This document shows, in pieces, positions 23,357 through 35,262 of a stretch of 64,000 nt of DNA. This DNA is from Humulus lupulus (Eukaryota > Streptophyta > Magnoliopsida > Rosales > Cannabaceae): positions 212,229,948 through 212,293,947 of the forward strand of contig NC_084796.1 of the NCBI RefSeq assembly GCF_963169125.1. The letters run 5' to 3'. Made by a program: the position numbers and the translations under genes. The notes beneath the pieces were generated by a model. That model worked only from the letters and a program-made list of their open reading frames with translations, was not told the origin of the DNA and ran no database searches. The number at the start of each line of letters is the position of its first letter. Positions within the stretch are counted from its first letter, which is position 1.

Positions 23357-23470
23357 GTAGCGCTACAGCGCCCATCAGAGGGCGCTATAGCGCTACACAG
23401 GGTTTCAGTAGGGCGGTTGTGTTTCTGTCTTGAGCGCTGGGGCGCTATAAGGGTAGCGCTGTAGCGCTAC
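23357..23470. repeat. AGCGCT palindrome cluster in LTR A
   Basis: Within 115 bp there are repeated perfect palindromes of the type GTAGCGCTAC and AGCGCT, plus the inverted pair ACAGCGCCC/GGGCGCTAT. The matching slot in LTR D (36872-36985) is also AGCGCT-rich, while LTR B and LTR E carry other GC-rich palindromes there (GGCGCGCC, CCGCGGCGCGG). Confidence 0.75.
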
Positions 23471-24159
23471 CCTGTTCCTTCAGAACCCTGTTTTGGGTGT
23501 TTTTAAGGGTTTTTGACTTGGGGTTTCAATCTTTAGGGCCGAGATCGAATCTACTCACTATGTGGGCATGTTTCGAGGTCCCGAGAGTGGGGTTTAGGTT
23601 AAGACCCTATCTTTGGTGATTTTCATTAATTGGAGATTGTTTTGGTTATGACTAGGTGACCATCAAAGGATTGAGGATTGATCGTTCTCAGGGGTCGTTC
23701 TTACTCTAACTCTCACTCGAACCGGAGGTAAGAAAACTGCACCCTGTGTATATGTGACATGCATGGCTATTATGATGCATGTTGATTGTCTACTGGGCAT
23801 GACATGCGTGGTTATTATAGATGCATGACGATTGATTATTATGTATGACATGCATGGCTATTCTTGATGCATGTTGGTTGGCTCTTAAACGTGACATGCA
23901 TGGCCGTTGTTGGTGCATGTTGGATTGCTGGATTTATTGCATATGATGCATGAGAAACATGTGTTTGGGACATGCTTTATATAATGAGTATGATACTGTT
24001 CAGAGCTTGAGCCTTTGTGTTTATGCATGGCCCTAATAGCACTACTACCTGTTTGGTAAGCATGCTAAATGCCTCGTTTATGGATGTGGAACATGTGATA
24101 TGTGATTTGTGGCATGTCTTACTAGTGAAAGACACTGACTAGTCAGGGACCGATTCTAG

Positions 24160-24625
24160 AGTCGAGAATTATGCATTGAATGGCTCTATGGCATTAATGC
24201 CAGACCGACCCTAAGGTCGAAGAACTTATAAGCGCTTGCCTGGTCTACGACCAGATGACTATAGCCAAGGTATATGACCCCGGTGACCGTTTGTCACATG
24301 GCTAAGGGACGTTGTCCATAGTTTCGACTCTAGAGTCGTGAGGAAGGTTATGTTGGTGACTAATCACCTTGCACCTGTCCTAAACAAGCTTAAGTCAAGA
24401 ATCACGCATTGAATGGCTCTATGGCATAAATGCTAGACCGACCCTAAGGTCGAAGAACTTATAAGCGCTTGCCTGGTCTATGACCAGATGTTTATGGCCA
24501 AGGTATATGACCCCGGTGACTGTTTGTCACATGGCCAAGGGACGCTGTCCATAGCACGACTCTAGAGTCGGGAGGAAGGTTATGTTGGTGACCATTCACC
24601 TTGCACCTGTCCTAATCAAACTTAT
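24160..24625. repeat. 233-bp tandem duplication with dyads in LTR A
   Basis: Two close copies begin near 24160 and 24393, recognised by GCATTGAATGGCTCTATGGC at 24173 and 24406. Each holds short dyads such as CTGGTCTACGACCAG and CGACTCTAGAGTCG. A third partial copy (GGTGACCCTATCGTCACATG) follows near 24650. Confidence 0.8.
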
Positions 24626-25189
24626 GAAAGGATCACTTATCAGTTGAGCCCTGGTGACCCTATCGTCACATGGCTAGAAGGAGCGATGCTCATTATTGTG
24701 ACTTTTGGCTATTGTCATCTATTTGCTTGGACTGATAGTCCTGAATGGTTATTATGATCGTTGTTGAGACTATGTCACGCTTTATTGTGTTTTCTTGCTG
24801 GGCTTCGGCTCACGGGTGCCACGTGGTGCAGGTAAAGGCAAGAGGAAGTTGGACCATCCTTGAGTTGGAGAACTTAGGTGATGATGTGTACATATGCAGC
24901 TGCTCGTCGGCCACGGCCGAGGTTTAAAGTGGAACTAGGGCTGAACCCTGTTTTGCCGCATAGAACGGCCTGTTGTAAATATTTTCTGTAATAAACTCTG
25001 AAACTTTATTTTCGGGATCCCAGTGTATATAGTAAACGTTCTAGTGAAACGTTACATCTTAACCAAAGTTTTTAATCCTCAAACCGCTAATCATACTTAG
25101 TTCACGGTTTTGGCCAAATGACTCGATTAGCGAGTTTAGCACTGTTTACAAGGCACACCGTAACGGTCCCTGGAGTTTGGGGCGTTACA

Positions 25190-25682
25190 GTTGGGGCATT
25201 GGTAAGTTCAAAAGACAATACCAAAAGTTCATAGTGCCCATATCTAGTGCGGAGAGCTATTTTTAGAATGTCTTCTTCTTTAATCCTTAGCAGATGGTAT
25301 TCCAAACGAAGATCTATCTTAGAAAAGACCGAATTTCCTTCAAGTTGATAGAACAAGTCATCTATCCTTAGCAAATGGTACTTATTTTTAATCGTCACAT
25401 TATTGAGTTATTAATTGTCTATACACATCCTCATTTATCCATCCTTCTTCTTCTTTACAAAAAGTATTGCAATTAAGTCTTCAACTGCTTAAATTCTGTT
25501 GGTGCTCTCAAAATTAGTGCAATCTCTTGTGCTAACTCAATAACAAACTCGATCTCTCGATAAGGTGGAAAATCTGGTAAATCCTCAGGAAGCATATCCA
25601 AGAAATCCAATACTACTTTTCTTTCTTCTGACCCTAGTACCACAACCTTAGTAATATCAACTACGTTTGCCGAAAATCCCAT
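25190..25682 (-). pseudogene. Chromo1 pol: start of reverse transcriptase
   Basis: Minus-strand text MGFSANVVDITKVV and LPEDLPDFPPYREIEFVIEL (25682-25473) is the linker before RT. Then come [33 protein letters not shown] and [14 protein letters not shown] (25398-25195), the fingers and palm of RT. It continues across LTR A into 22350. It has several substitutions at conserved sites and frame breaks. Confidence 0.8.
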
Positions 25683-25690
25683 ACACCTAT

Positions 25691-28600
25691 TGTAAAACCC
25701 TACTACCCAGGGACCATTAAAATGTGTATTTTAAATAGTGCTAAACTCGCTAAAATAGTCATTTGGCCATAACCGTGTAGTTAAATGGGATTAACGATTT
25801 AGGGTTAAAAAATTTGGTCAGAGATACAAATATTTCATTAAAACGTTTACTGTATACAATGGGATCCCAAAATACATTTAAAAGATTATTTACAATAAAA
25901 GAGTTACAACCTGCCAACCTAAGCGGCAAAATAGGGTTTGACCCTACTTCCTCTTTAAACCCTCGACTGTGGTGGTCGAGCAGCCACATATGTACACTTC
26001 GTCACCTAAGCTCTCCAACTCAAGGATGGTCCAGCTTTCTTTTCCCTTTACCTGCACCGCATAGCACCCGTGAGCTGAGGCTCAACAGGAAAACTTAAAT
26101 ATGCTCATAAGCAGTTAATAACATGTCACCAAATCATAATAAGTGTGACTAGTAGTAATAACCCTACTCATGCATGAAAGCAAGTACAAATAAATGATTA
26201 GGGAATCATTCTGGCTCAACGCCCTAGGACATGGGACGAATGAGTCACTTGGGGGCCCTTTGCCCTGTCCTCTGTATAGCCAGCTTTCAAGCTGATATAG
26301 TGTACTCGGCCCTAGGTTGTCTTCGACCAATAGGTCGGTCAATCGTATGATGCGCTCCTAGTTAGGCTAGATGATATGGACCAGCGCTTAGCGTGCTATT
26401 GCCCTGCTTGACTAATAAGTCAATGCCTTACGACCAACATTTAGTGTGTTATTGCCGTCCTTGAATAATAAGTCGGTGTATTATGACCAACACTCACCAT
26501 GCTAATGTCATTCTTGACTAATAAGTCAATGCTAGGATATGTGACTATTAAGTCACCTCAGGTCTCTTAGCCATATCCTCTGTATAAGCGTACCTGGCGC
26601 TGACCAGCACTCCACGTGCAAAGGTCGTTCTTGACTAATAATTCAATGCTAGGATATGTGACTATTAAGTCCCCTCAGGTCTCTTAGCCATATCCTCTGT
26701 ATAAGCGTACCTGGTGCTGACCAGCACTTCACGTGCTAAGGTAGCTCTTGACTAATAATTCAATGCTAGGATATGGGACTAATAATTCACCATTGGTCCC
26801 TTAGCCCTATCATCTATGTAAGCGTACATGACGCTTCTGGTTCGTCTAACAACAATGACCAGCGCTCAGCGCTATTGCTGCTCTTGACTAATAAGTCAAT
26901 TCTTTTCGACCAGCCCTTAACACTATTGCTGACCTTGACTCATAAATCAATGCTAGGATATGGGACTAATAATCACCCTGGGCCCCATTTCCATATCCTC
27001 TGTATAACCAGCTTTTGAGCTGATTCAGCATGCCTGGCACTGAGTTTTCCTCGATTAATAGGTCGACCAAGCGTATGATGTGCTCATGGTTAAGTATAAC
27101 CATAACGACCAACGCTCAGTGCGCTATTGCCATCTTTGAATAATAAGTCAAGCCCTTCTCGATATGATAATGCAAATAGGCATACAACATATGTCAAATA
27201 TCCAGATACAAAGCATTCATCATTCTTAATTAATGATCACAAGCATAATCATAATCATGCACATTTACAGAGACTTAAGCTCTTATCAATTCCATATTCA
27301 ACATTCAAGCCATGCCACAATCACATGCATCACATACTGGGTGTAGTATTCTTACCTTTAGTCCAAGCATAGGTTACCAATAAACGACCCTTGAGCACGA
27401 TCCAGATTCTGAACCCCTAGTGATAACCTAGTCACAACAATAATAGAATCTTGTCAAAATCGAGTAAGTAAAGACTTCTAGACCGAGTCCTAGGCTCCGA
27501 GACGTCGAATCCTACCAAACATGGTAGTAGGATCAATCCCGAGCCCTTAGGTTTAAGTTTCCACGACTAAAAACCCAACCTGGCCAAAAATGCACAGGTA
27601 GGCCTCGACTTGGCCCTGGGGTTCGTGGCGTGCCTCCCAGAAAAATAGATTTCTGCCTGGGGTTCAGAGCGCATGCCTCGTCTTGCCCCCTAGAGTTGCG
27701 GCGCGCCCCCCCAGCCAGAACCCCTCCTGGTTCTGGGTTCACACAGGTTGCGACTTCCTAACAAGGTTGCCACCCAACCTCAAACCCATCCATTTTCTTC
27801 GTTTTTCCCATCTCAAAATCCTCCAAAAACCTATCCAAACATATCCAAATCACAAAAATAAAGTTCCCAAACATCCTAATGGCCCAAAACCATCAAATTC
27901 CAAGCTTCAAACAACTCAAAAACTCATCAAAACATAAAACCCAATCAAAGCTTAAAAACTCTAAAACTCAAAACGTAAAACTTGGATTACCTCTGATTGA
28001 GTCATTTCCTAGTTAAATCCTCCAGCTAATAAGCTTCTAATCTTCCCTAGAATTGTTATGACTCTAACATTGCTTGAATCCAAGCTATAAAACTCGAGTT
28101 TCCTTCGAAAATGCTATTGAACGTCAAAAAGGGAATGGGAGAGAGAGAGAACGTACTGAACGTTCTTTTTATGTTTCTAACAGGTTGCTTCAAGCTTAAG
28201 TAACCTCAAGCAAATCCTAATACTCGGGGTCCAAAAATGCCACCCGGGTAAAATAGTCAAAATTCTCATAATTCCCCCTGATCTCACTAACTCCCAATAT
28301 ATCATCAAATAATCATTCTCATTACCCAATATCCTGGTAATGTGCTAAATACCCAATATACACCTTGACTCACACCGAGTCAAATATGGGTCCCGTTGTG
28401 ACTTTTCCCACTAGCTTGCTCCAAAGAATCGTCTCGTGCCGAGTAACTCAAATATATATATCCACATAATAATGTGGTCCCACACACATATATCACATAT
28501 ACGCCAAATATACCCATACCTTGCTAAATTACAATAATTGCCGAATTAAATAGAAATGGGCCCACATGCATATTTAATACACATAACAATGCATATAAAG

Positions 28601-28748
28601 TCATATTATAATATAACTCACATAATCATATAATGATACACACACACACACATATATATATATCACTTAATCACATAATTTCCATAATTTGCCATCCTGG
28701 CCCCCTAATCAAGGCCCTAAGCCTTATTAGGTAATTAGGGATGTTACA
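25691..28748 (-). mobile_element. Chromo2 3' LTR (LTR B)
   Basis: Bounded by TGTAAAACCC (25691) and GGGATGTTACA (28748). It is 3058 bp long and alignable with LTR C over its length. It holds an array of short dyads (26325-27150), a GC-rich palindromic slot (27660-27720), a GA repeat near 28140 and a run of AC/AT repeats near 28640. Confidence 0.85.
26325..27150. repeat. Array of GACTAATAAGTC hairpin dyads in LTR B
   Basis: About 14 copies of a dyad of form GAC(T/C)-AATA-(A/G)GTC recur, for example at 26325, 26410, 26463, 26516 and 26543. They are set in a loose tandem repeat of roughly 110 bp with GGATATGTGAC and CTCTTAGCCATATCCTCTG. Each dyad could fold into a 4-6 bp stem with a 4-base loop. 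Confidence 0.75.
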
Positions 28749-30790
28749 ACTATCCCCTCCTTACAGAAATTTCGTCCTCGAAATTTTACTAGAGTAGCCC
28801 GGGATATCAATCCCACAAATCTGATTCCAGTTCCCACGTCGCTTCCTTGACCCTACTATTTCTATATAATACCTTAATCAGTAGTATAGTTATTGTTCCT
28901 TAGAACTCTGTTCTTTCTGTCTCATATCTGGACTAGCTGTTTTTCACAGGATAACTCAGTCTCCAATTCCAAATCTTTATAACTCATCACATGAGTCTCT
29001 TCTAACACATGTTTCCTTAACATGGAAATATGAAATATATTGTATACGACCGATAGTGCGGAAGATAAGGCCAATACATAGGCCACCTGACTGTTCCTCT
29101 CCAGAATTTCAAATGGTCCTACTAATCTAGGGCTCAACTTTCCCTTATCTCCTCACCCCTTTCCATGGTGGTATGTTAAGGAAAATATAGTCTTCCACTT
29201 GGAACTCCATGTTCTTTCACTTCAAATTGACTTAACTTTCCCATTTACTCTGAGAACGGAGCATTCGAGCTCTAATCTTTTCAATAGCTTAATGATCCTT
29301 TAAACTACCTCAGAATCCAAATATAATATCTCACCCATCTCATCCCAGTGAACGAGCGATATCCATTTCCTATCATACAACATCTCATAAGGTGCCCTTC
29401 CAATAACTAGATAACTCCCTCTGATTTACCATCAATCTTATGATAATGAGCTGTACTGAACTCTAGTTGTATACTCATCACCTTCTGCAACTTTTCCCAT
29501 TACTTGAAAGTAAATACAAGGTCCCTATCAATCAGGATAAACCTCAAAGTCCCAAGAAGACATACTATCTCTCTCTCACCAAGAGCTCTGCATACTAGCC
29601 AACTGTATTATGCATCCTTACTGATAAAAGTTAGTATACTTTGTATACTGGTCCATAATGATCAAAACTGAATCACACTGCATAATCCTTAGCTATTCTG
29701 GCTAAGACATTCCCTTGAATCCTTCCCATTTGTTGGTCACTCAAATGCTTTCCTTTGATTCTCTCTAAAAGAGTATAGTCAAGCGCAGTGTTGGCCAACT
29801 GGCCTACCACTAACTCTACACTAGTTCTGGTCATATCTTTCAACCAGCATGATGCATAGGAAATCACCTTCTTCTGTCAATGAGGTAACAATCCTCAAGA
29901 ACTCTTCAACAAAACACATTTAACATCTTGCCCATCCAAGGAAACTCCTGACCTCTAAGGCTTACCTTGGCCTTGGCCAATCTTTGAATGAGAGTATGCC
30001 AATGTATCGTCGATAGAGAAGATCACCAACCAATTCAAATAATCCTTGAATACTATGTTTATCTAATCCATCAAAACATCTAGGGAATTAATCAAATCCA
30101 GAAGACATAAATCCACACTCCTAGTTCCTATATCTGATATAAAAGGTACTTTTCTGCTTATCCTTCTCCCTGATCTTCAGCTGGTAATAACTAGATAGAA
30201 GATCCACCTTGGAGAATATCGTCTTACTCAATAATTGAACCTTTAGTTCCTATAGCTTTGCTGAATTCGTTCAATACAGTGCCCTAAACCTGGTTCCATC
30301 CCTGGCACCAACATAATCAACATTCTACCTCTTTGAGTAAAGGTAACCTTGGAAAATCCCCTAGAACACATCCAAAAGCTCACAGACAAATCTAGTTTGT
30401 CCTGGACCCACTAGCATGGCCTGAGTGGTATCCACCACACTAGTTAGGAGTCCTATGCATCCTCCTGCAATGGGTCTCTAGCTCTAAGTATAGATGTCTT
30501 AAATATATAAGGTCCATGCGCAGTGCCAACAAATACATGGGTTTCTCACCCTCAAGTCCAAGAGTTACCATCTTTTCCTTACGATATAGAGTGCCAAATT
30601 CTCATCACAACATAACCATGAAATCTACATCTCTCTCAAATGCAACAAAACAAGGAGCAACATGGCACCAAAACCAGTCAACATAATACAAATATCAAAA
30701 CCAAGAAGTTGTCCTACCACTACTGAGGAAACAACCTCAATCTCAATTTCTGACTCTGACTGCATCAGAGCGAACACTCAAGCTGGAGTC
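28749..30790 (-). pseudogene. Chromo2 pol remnants
   Basis: Minus-strand fragments. Integrase C-terminus LVGPFEILERNSQVAYVLAL and VYNIFHISMLRKHV is at 29137-28922, with chromodomain text VLYRNSRVKEATWELESD in another frame just below. RNase H to integrase linker text (ISYASCWLKD, TALDYTLLERIKGKHLSD, VLARIAKDYAV) is at 29867-29673. More broken RT-like text runs to about 30470. The normal central part of integrase and much of RNase H are missing. Not functional. Confidence 0.75.
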
Positions 30791-30793
30791 GAG

Positions 30794-31843
30794 CTATCCA
30801 CCCCAATTGGGTTCATCCTTACTTAACCTTGGGCTATCCTTCTTGAGGTGCCCAAACATCACACGTAAGAAACATGCCCTTGCTCGGCATTCTCCCAAAT
30901 GGTGTCTTTTACACCAAGCACATTTCGGGTAGAGTTTCCAATCCTTGTCCTTGCCCGATCCAATAAATGGAGGTATCATTGTCTGAGCTCCGTGCTCTCT
31001 GATACTCTCCTTCAAAATTTCACTTCTAGTGCTCTCAACAACAAGAGCCTTCCCTAACACCTGAGCATAGGAAGATATTTCATGTACTAGGGCGATTCTA
31101 ATGCCCTGAACTATTCTGGGATTCAATCCCTGGATAAATCTTCCCTTCCAAGATACATCCGTGGGTACCATATCAAAATCAAACTTGGCAAACCCATCGA
31201 ATCTGTTAAATAACTTGGTTACTATTGCCTTTCCCTGAACCAAGTTCAGAAACTCACTTGTCTTAATAGTCTTACTTGCATCACAATAATACCTCTCATT
31301 GAACAAATACCTAAATTTTTTCCAGTTCATCGCAGTTGTATCTCGTGTTTGGGTACAACTTCCTACCACGTCCGGCATCTTCCCGCAGTACATATGTAGC
31401 AGAGATCACCCTATCGTGACCTACCATCGCCATACTATCGAGGATGGAACTGATCATGCCCATCCATTGCTCAGCTCTGAATGGATCTAGGTCTCCCACA
31501 AAAACTGGAGGGTGATATTCCTGAAATTTCACACACAAAAATTCCCATCTGTTCTCAATACTAGGCTGAGCCAATACTGGTGTCATTCTTGGAAAAGCAA
31601 AGGAAGAGGTGTTCCATGACAGAATCTGTTGTTGTTTTAAGCACGTGATCTCTTCCTCTTGCCTCTACAATCGTAATTGCATATATGTAAACACCTGCTG
31701 CCAATTCTGAGGGGCCGGCGGAGGGCTCAGGCCCTGGCTGTAATTCCCAGCCTCAGTAGAACCACCACCGAGTCCCATTAACTGCCTTGGGTATATAACC
31801 TCTGATTGAGTCTGTAGTCAATAACTTGATCCATTAAACATGA
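30794..31843 (-). pseudogene. Chromo2 gag
   Basis: Gag forms the particle that houses reverse transcription. The N-terminal part (LSPPPAPQNWQQVFTYMQLR) is followed by ENRWEFLCVKFQEYHPPVFV and DPFRAEQWMGMISSI (31586-31311). A frameshift leads to a second block (31393-30794) with NWKKFRYLFNERYY, EFLNLVQGKAIV and a zinc-knuckle-like CAWCKRHHLGEC plus CFLRVMFGHLKKD, in which expected Cys residues are changed. The likely start is the ATG near 31841, with an in-frame stop soon after. The order and wording are typical of chromovirus gag. Confidence 0.8.
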
Positions 31844-32239
31844 TGAGCACATTCAAAAGCCTTCCCCCATGGGAACAATCACACAACACCACATTCACAA
31901 ACCACTGCAGTGTTAAAAACACGCCCACAACATTCATACATCAATCCATAACCTCATCTCTTCCAAGATACATACCATGCTCTCAACTCCAGCATTCAAA
32001 TAACACATTCATATATTCACAAAGTAGGTAATCACATAATCATATCAATAGTCAAGGGCTAGGCCCTATCAGAATATCATGCTTCCTAATAAGGCATCCA
32101 GGTAGGTAAAGCATTTATATCATATTTAAGCAGCTAAGCACATAACCACATAAATAGTCCCCATACTCTGAGTGGAGCTTGTCTTTCGTGACGAATGTAC
32201 ATGCCCAGCTTGTCTTCAGGAACCCTTAACCTTGGCTCA

Positions 32240-32250
32240 CTCAGATACCA
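32240..32250 (-). other. Chromo2 primer-binding site
   Basis: The minus strand reads TGGTATCTGAG, three bases inside the 5' LTR. It matches the plant initiator-Met tRNA primer site (TGGTATCAGAG) at 10 of 11 positions. Confidence 0.8.
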
Positions 32251-32879
32251 AGTTGCAATGCCCTAATACCTAGGGACCGTTACACTGTGTGTTTTAAATA
32301 GTGCTAAACTCGCTAAACGAGTCATTTGGCCATAATTGTGTAGCTAAACGTGATTAACAATTCAGGGTTAAAAATTTTGGTCAGAGATACAAACGTTTCA
32401 TTAAAACATTTACTGTATACAATGGGATCCAAAAATACATTTAAATAATTAATTACAATAAACGAGTTACAACCTTCCAACCTAAGTGGCAAAATAGGCT
32501 TTGACCCTAGTTCCTCTTTAAACCCTTGGTCGTGGTGGTCGAGCAGCCGCATATGTACACATCGTCACCTAAGCTCTCCAACTCAAGGATGGTATGGCTT
32601 TCTTTTCCCTTTACCTGCACCACATAGCCCCCGTGAGCTGTGGCTCAGCAATAAAACTTAAACATGCTCATAAGTAGTTAATAACATGTCACCAAATCAT
32701 AATAAACATTCCTAGCAGTAATAACCTTACTCGTGCATGCAGGCAAGTACAAATAAATTATTAGAGCATCATTCTGGCTCAACGCCCTAGGACATGGGAC
32801 TAATGAGTCACCCTGGGGCCCTTTTCCATATCGTCTATACAACCAGCTTTCAAGTTGATCTAGCGTACTCGGCGCTAGG

Positions 32880-33720
32880 TTTTCTTCGACAAATAATTTT
32901 GGTCAAGCATATGATGCACTCCTGGTTAGGCTAGATCATATGGACCAGCACTTAGCACGCTATTGCCCTGCTTGGCTAATAAGCCAATTCCTAACAACCA
33001 ACTTTTAGAGTGATCTTTGTCGTCCTTGACTAATAAGTCAGTGTCTTACGACCAACACTCACAATGCTAATGCCGTTCTTGACTAATATGGCAATGCTAG
33101 GATATATGACTATTAAGTCACCTCAGGTCTCTTAGCCATATCCTTTGTATAAGCATACCTGTTGCTAACCAGAACTGCACGTGGTAAGGTTGTTCTTGAC
33201 TAAGAAGTCAATGCTTGGATATGTGACTATTAAGTCACCTCAAGGGCACCTCAAGTCTCTTAGCCATATCCTTTGTATAAGCATACCTGGCGCTGACCAG
33301 CAGTCCATGTACTAAGATTGTTCTTAACTAATAAGTCAATGCTGGGATATGGGACTAATATGTCACCCTAGGTCCCTTAGCCCTATCCTCTATGTAAGCG
33401 TACATGACACTTCTGGTTCGCCTAACCACATCGACCACCGCTATTGCCGATTTTGACTAATAAGTCAATGCTTTTTTACCAACACTTAACACTATTACCG
33501 ACCCTGAGTGATAGGTCAATGCCAGGATATGGGACTAATAAGTCACCCTAGGCCCCATTTCCCTATCCTTTATATAACTAGCTTTGGAGTTGATCCAGCG
33601 TGCATGGATATGAGTTTTCCTCGACCAATAGGTCGGTCAAGAGTATGATGCGCTCATGGTTAAGCATAACCATAACGACCAACCCTCGGTGTGCTATTGG
33701 CATCTTTGACTAATAAGTCA
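32880..33720. repeat. Array of hairpin dyads in LTR C
   Basis: Counterpart of the LTR B array, with the same GACTAATAAGTC and GACTATTAAGTCAC dyads. Several unit-level changes and a small internal duplication (CACCTCAAGGGCACCTCAAG near 33237) set it apart. Confidence 0.7.
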
Positions 33721-34965
33721 AGCCCTTCTCAATATGATAATGCAAACAGGCATATAGCATATGTCAAATATCCAGATACAAAGCATTCAACATGCTCTAT
33801 CAATTTTCACAAGCATAATCATAATCAAGCACATTTACAAAGACTCAAGCTATGATCAATTCCATATTCAACATTCAGGCCATGCCACAATCACATGCAT
33901 CACATGCTAGGTGTATTTTTCTCACCTTTAGTCCAAGCACAGGTTACTAATAAATGACTCTCGAGCACGATCCTGATTCTGAACCCCTAGCAATAACCTA
34001 GTCACAACCATAATATAGAATCCTGTCAAAAATGAGTAAATAAAGACTTACAGGTCGAGTCCTAGCCTTCGGGACGTCGAATTCTACCAAATCGGGTAGT
34101 AGGATCAATTCCTAGCCCTTAGGTTTAAGTTTCCACGACTAAAAACCCAACTTGGCCAAAAATTAACAGGCGGGTCGTGACTTGGCCTTGGAGGTCGCAG
34201 CGCACCACCCAGACAGACATCCCTATCCTAGGCTTCAGAACGCGGGCCACAACTTGCCCCATAGAGTCGCGGCACGCCCCCCAGGAGGATCCCCTCCTGG
34301 TTCTGGGTTCACATAGGTCGCGACGCCCAAGAACATGGTCGTGACCCAACCTCGAACCTTGCCATTTTCTCCGCTTTCCCATCTCAAAGTCCTCCAAAAA
34401 CTTACCCAAACATATCCAAATCCCAAAACCAAAGTTCTCAAACATCCCAATGGCCCAAAACCATCAAAACCCAAGCTTTAAACAACTCAACACCTCATCA
34501 AAACATAAAACACAATCAAAGCATAAAAACTCAAAAACTCAAAACTTAAAACTTGGATTACCTCTGTTTGAGTCATTTCCCAGTTAAATCCTCTGGCTAA
34601 TAAGCTCCTAATCTTTCCTAGAATCGTTATGACTCTAACCTTGCTAGAATCCGAATCGTAAAATTCAAGTTTCCTTCAAAAATTCGAACGAACATCAAAA
34701 TGGGAATGAGAGAGAGAGAGAGAGAGAGAACATACTGAACATTCTTTTTATGTTTTCGACAGGTTACTTCAAGCTTAAGTAACCTCAATCAAATCCTAAT
34801 GCTCAAGGTCCCAAAAATGCCCTCGGGGTAAAATAGTCAAAAATCCCAAAATTCCCCTTGATCTCACTAACTCCCAATATATCATAAAATAATCATTCAC
34901 ATTACCCAATATCCTGGTAACGTGCTAAATACCCAATATACCCTTTGACTCACACTGAGTCAAAT

Positions 34966-35078
34966 ATATATATATATATATTTGGGTTACACGGCACGAG
35001 ACGATCCCATTGTGACTTTTCCCACTAGCTTACTCCCAAGGATCGTCTCGTGCTGTGTAACCCAAATATATATATATA
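34966..35078. repeat. Near-perfect inverted repeat in LTR C
   Basis: Arms of about 39 bp (34966-35007 and 35040-35078) enclose about 33 bp. The left arm contains TTTGGGTTACACGGCACGAG and the right arm CTCGTGCTGTGTAACCCAAA, with one mismatch, extended by AT dinucleotide runs. LTR B has only the right-arm sequence, so the left arm was added later. Confidence 0.9.
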
Positions 35079-35262
35079 TCCACGTAATAACGTGCTCCCA
35101 CACACATATATATCACATATATGCCAGATATACCCATAACGGGCCAAATTACAACAATTGCCCAATTAAACAGAAATGGGCCCACATGTATATTTAATAC
35201 ACATAAACATGCATATTATAATATAACTCTCATAATCATATAATGATACACATATATATCAT

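Larger units (their letters stand above)
22356..25189 (+). mobile_element. Solo LTR A (chromovirus type) inserted in Chromo1 RT
   Basis: Starts TGTAATGTCCC, ends GGGCGTTACA, and is flanked by a perfect 5-bp duplication GTTGG (22351-22355, 25190-25194). Removing it rejoins the Chromo1 reverse transcriptase. At 2834 bp it is long, and related in sequence to the LTRs at 25691, 32254, 35962, 40526 and 47218. No internal domain remains, so unequal or intra-element recombination has left a solo LTR. It contains a GC-rich palindrome cluster and a 233-bp tandem duplication. Confidence 0.9.
18640..25690 (-). mobile_element. Chromo1: decayed Ty3/gypsy chromovirus
   Basis: Minus-strand element. From low to high coordinates: 3' LTR (to 20055), the chromodomain end of integrase, integrase core, RNase H, reverse transcriptase (split by a solo LTR at 22356-25189) and the start of RT after protease (25473-25682). 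At 25690 it is cut by the 3' LTR of Chromo2, so gag and the 5' LTR are missing. The chromodomain at the integrase C-terminus marks it as a chromovirus, probably of the Tekay/Del group. Confidence 0.8.
25691..35262 (-). mobile_element. Chromo2: Ty3/gypsy chromovirus with 3-kb LTRs
   Basis: Minus-strand element with two related LTRs (25691-28748 and 32254-35262) around a 3.5-kb interior. A polypurine complement ACTATCCCCTCC follows the 3' LTR (28749), and a primer site TGGTATCTGAG (32240-32250, minus) complementary to initiator Met tRNA sits next to the 5' LTR. Gag and pol remnants run in the expected order. The interior is shorter than a normal chromovirus, so parts of pol are deleted. The 5' LTR is cut at 35262 by Tat3. 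The element inserted in Chromo1 at 25690. Confidence 0.85.
32254..35262 (-). mobile_element. Chromo2 5' LTR (LTR C), end cut by Tat3
   Basis: Begins TGCAATGCCC (minus-strand end ...GGGCATTGCA) next to the primer site, and aligns with LTR B until about 95 bp before that LTR's other end, where Tat3 starts. It carries the same dyad array (about 32880-33720), an enlarged GA microsatellite near 34710, and an inverted repeat at 34966-35078 that LTR B lacks. Confidence 0.85.

Noticed and set aside
26325..27150. CRISPR-like array of short repeats
   Set aside because: Repeats are imperfect, not evenly spaced, and lie in a plant retrotransposon LTR.
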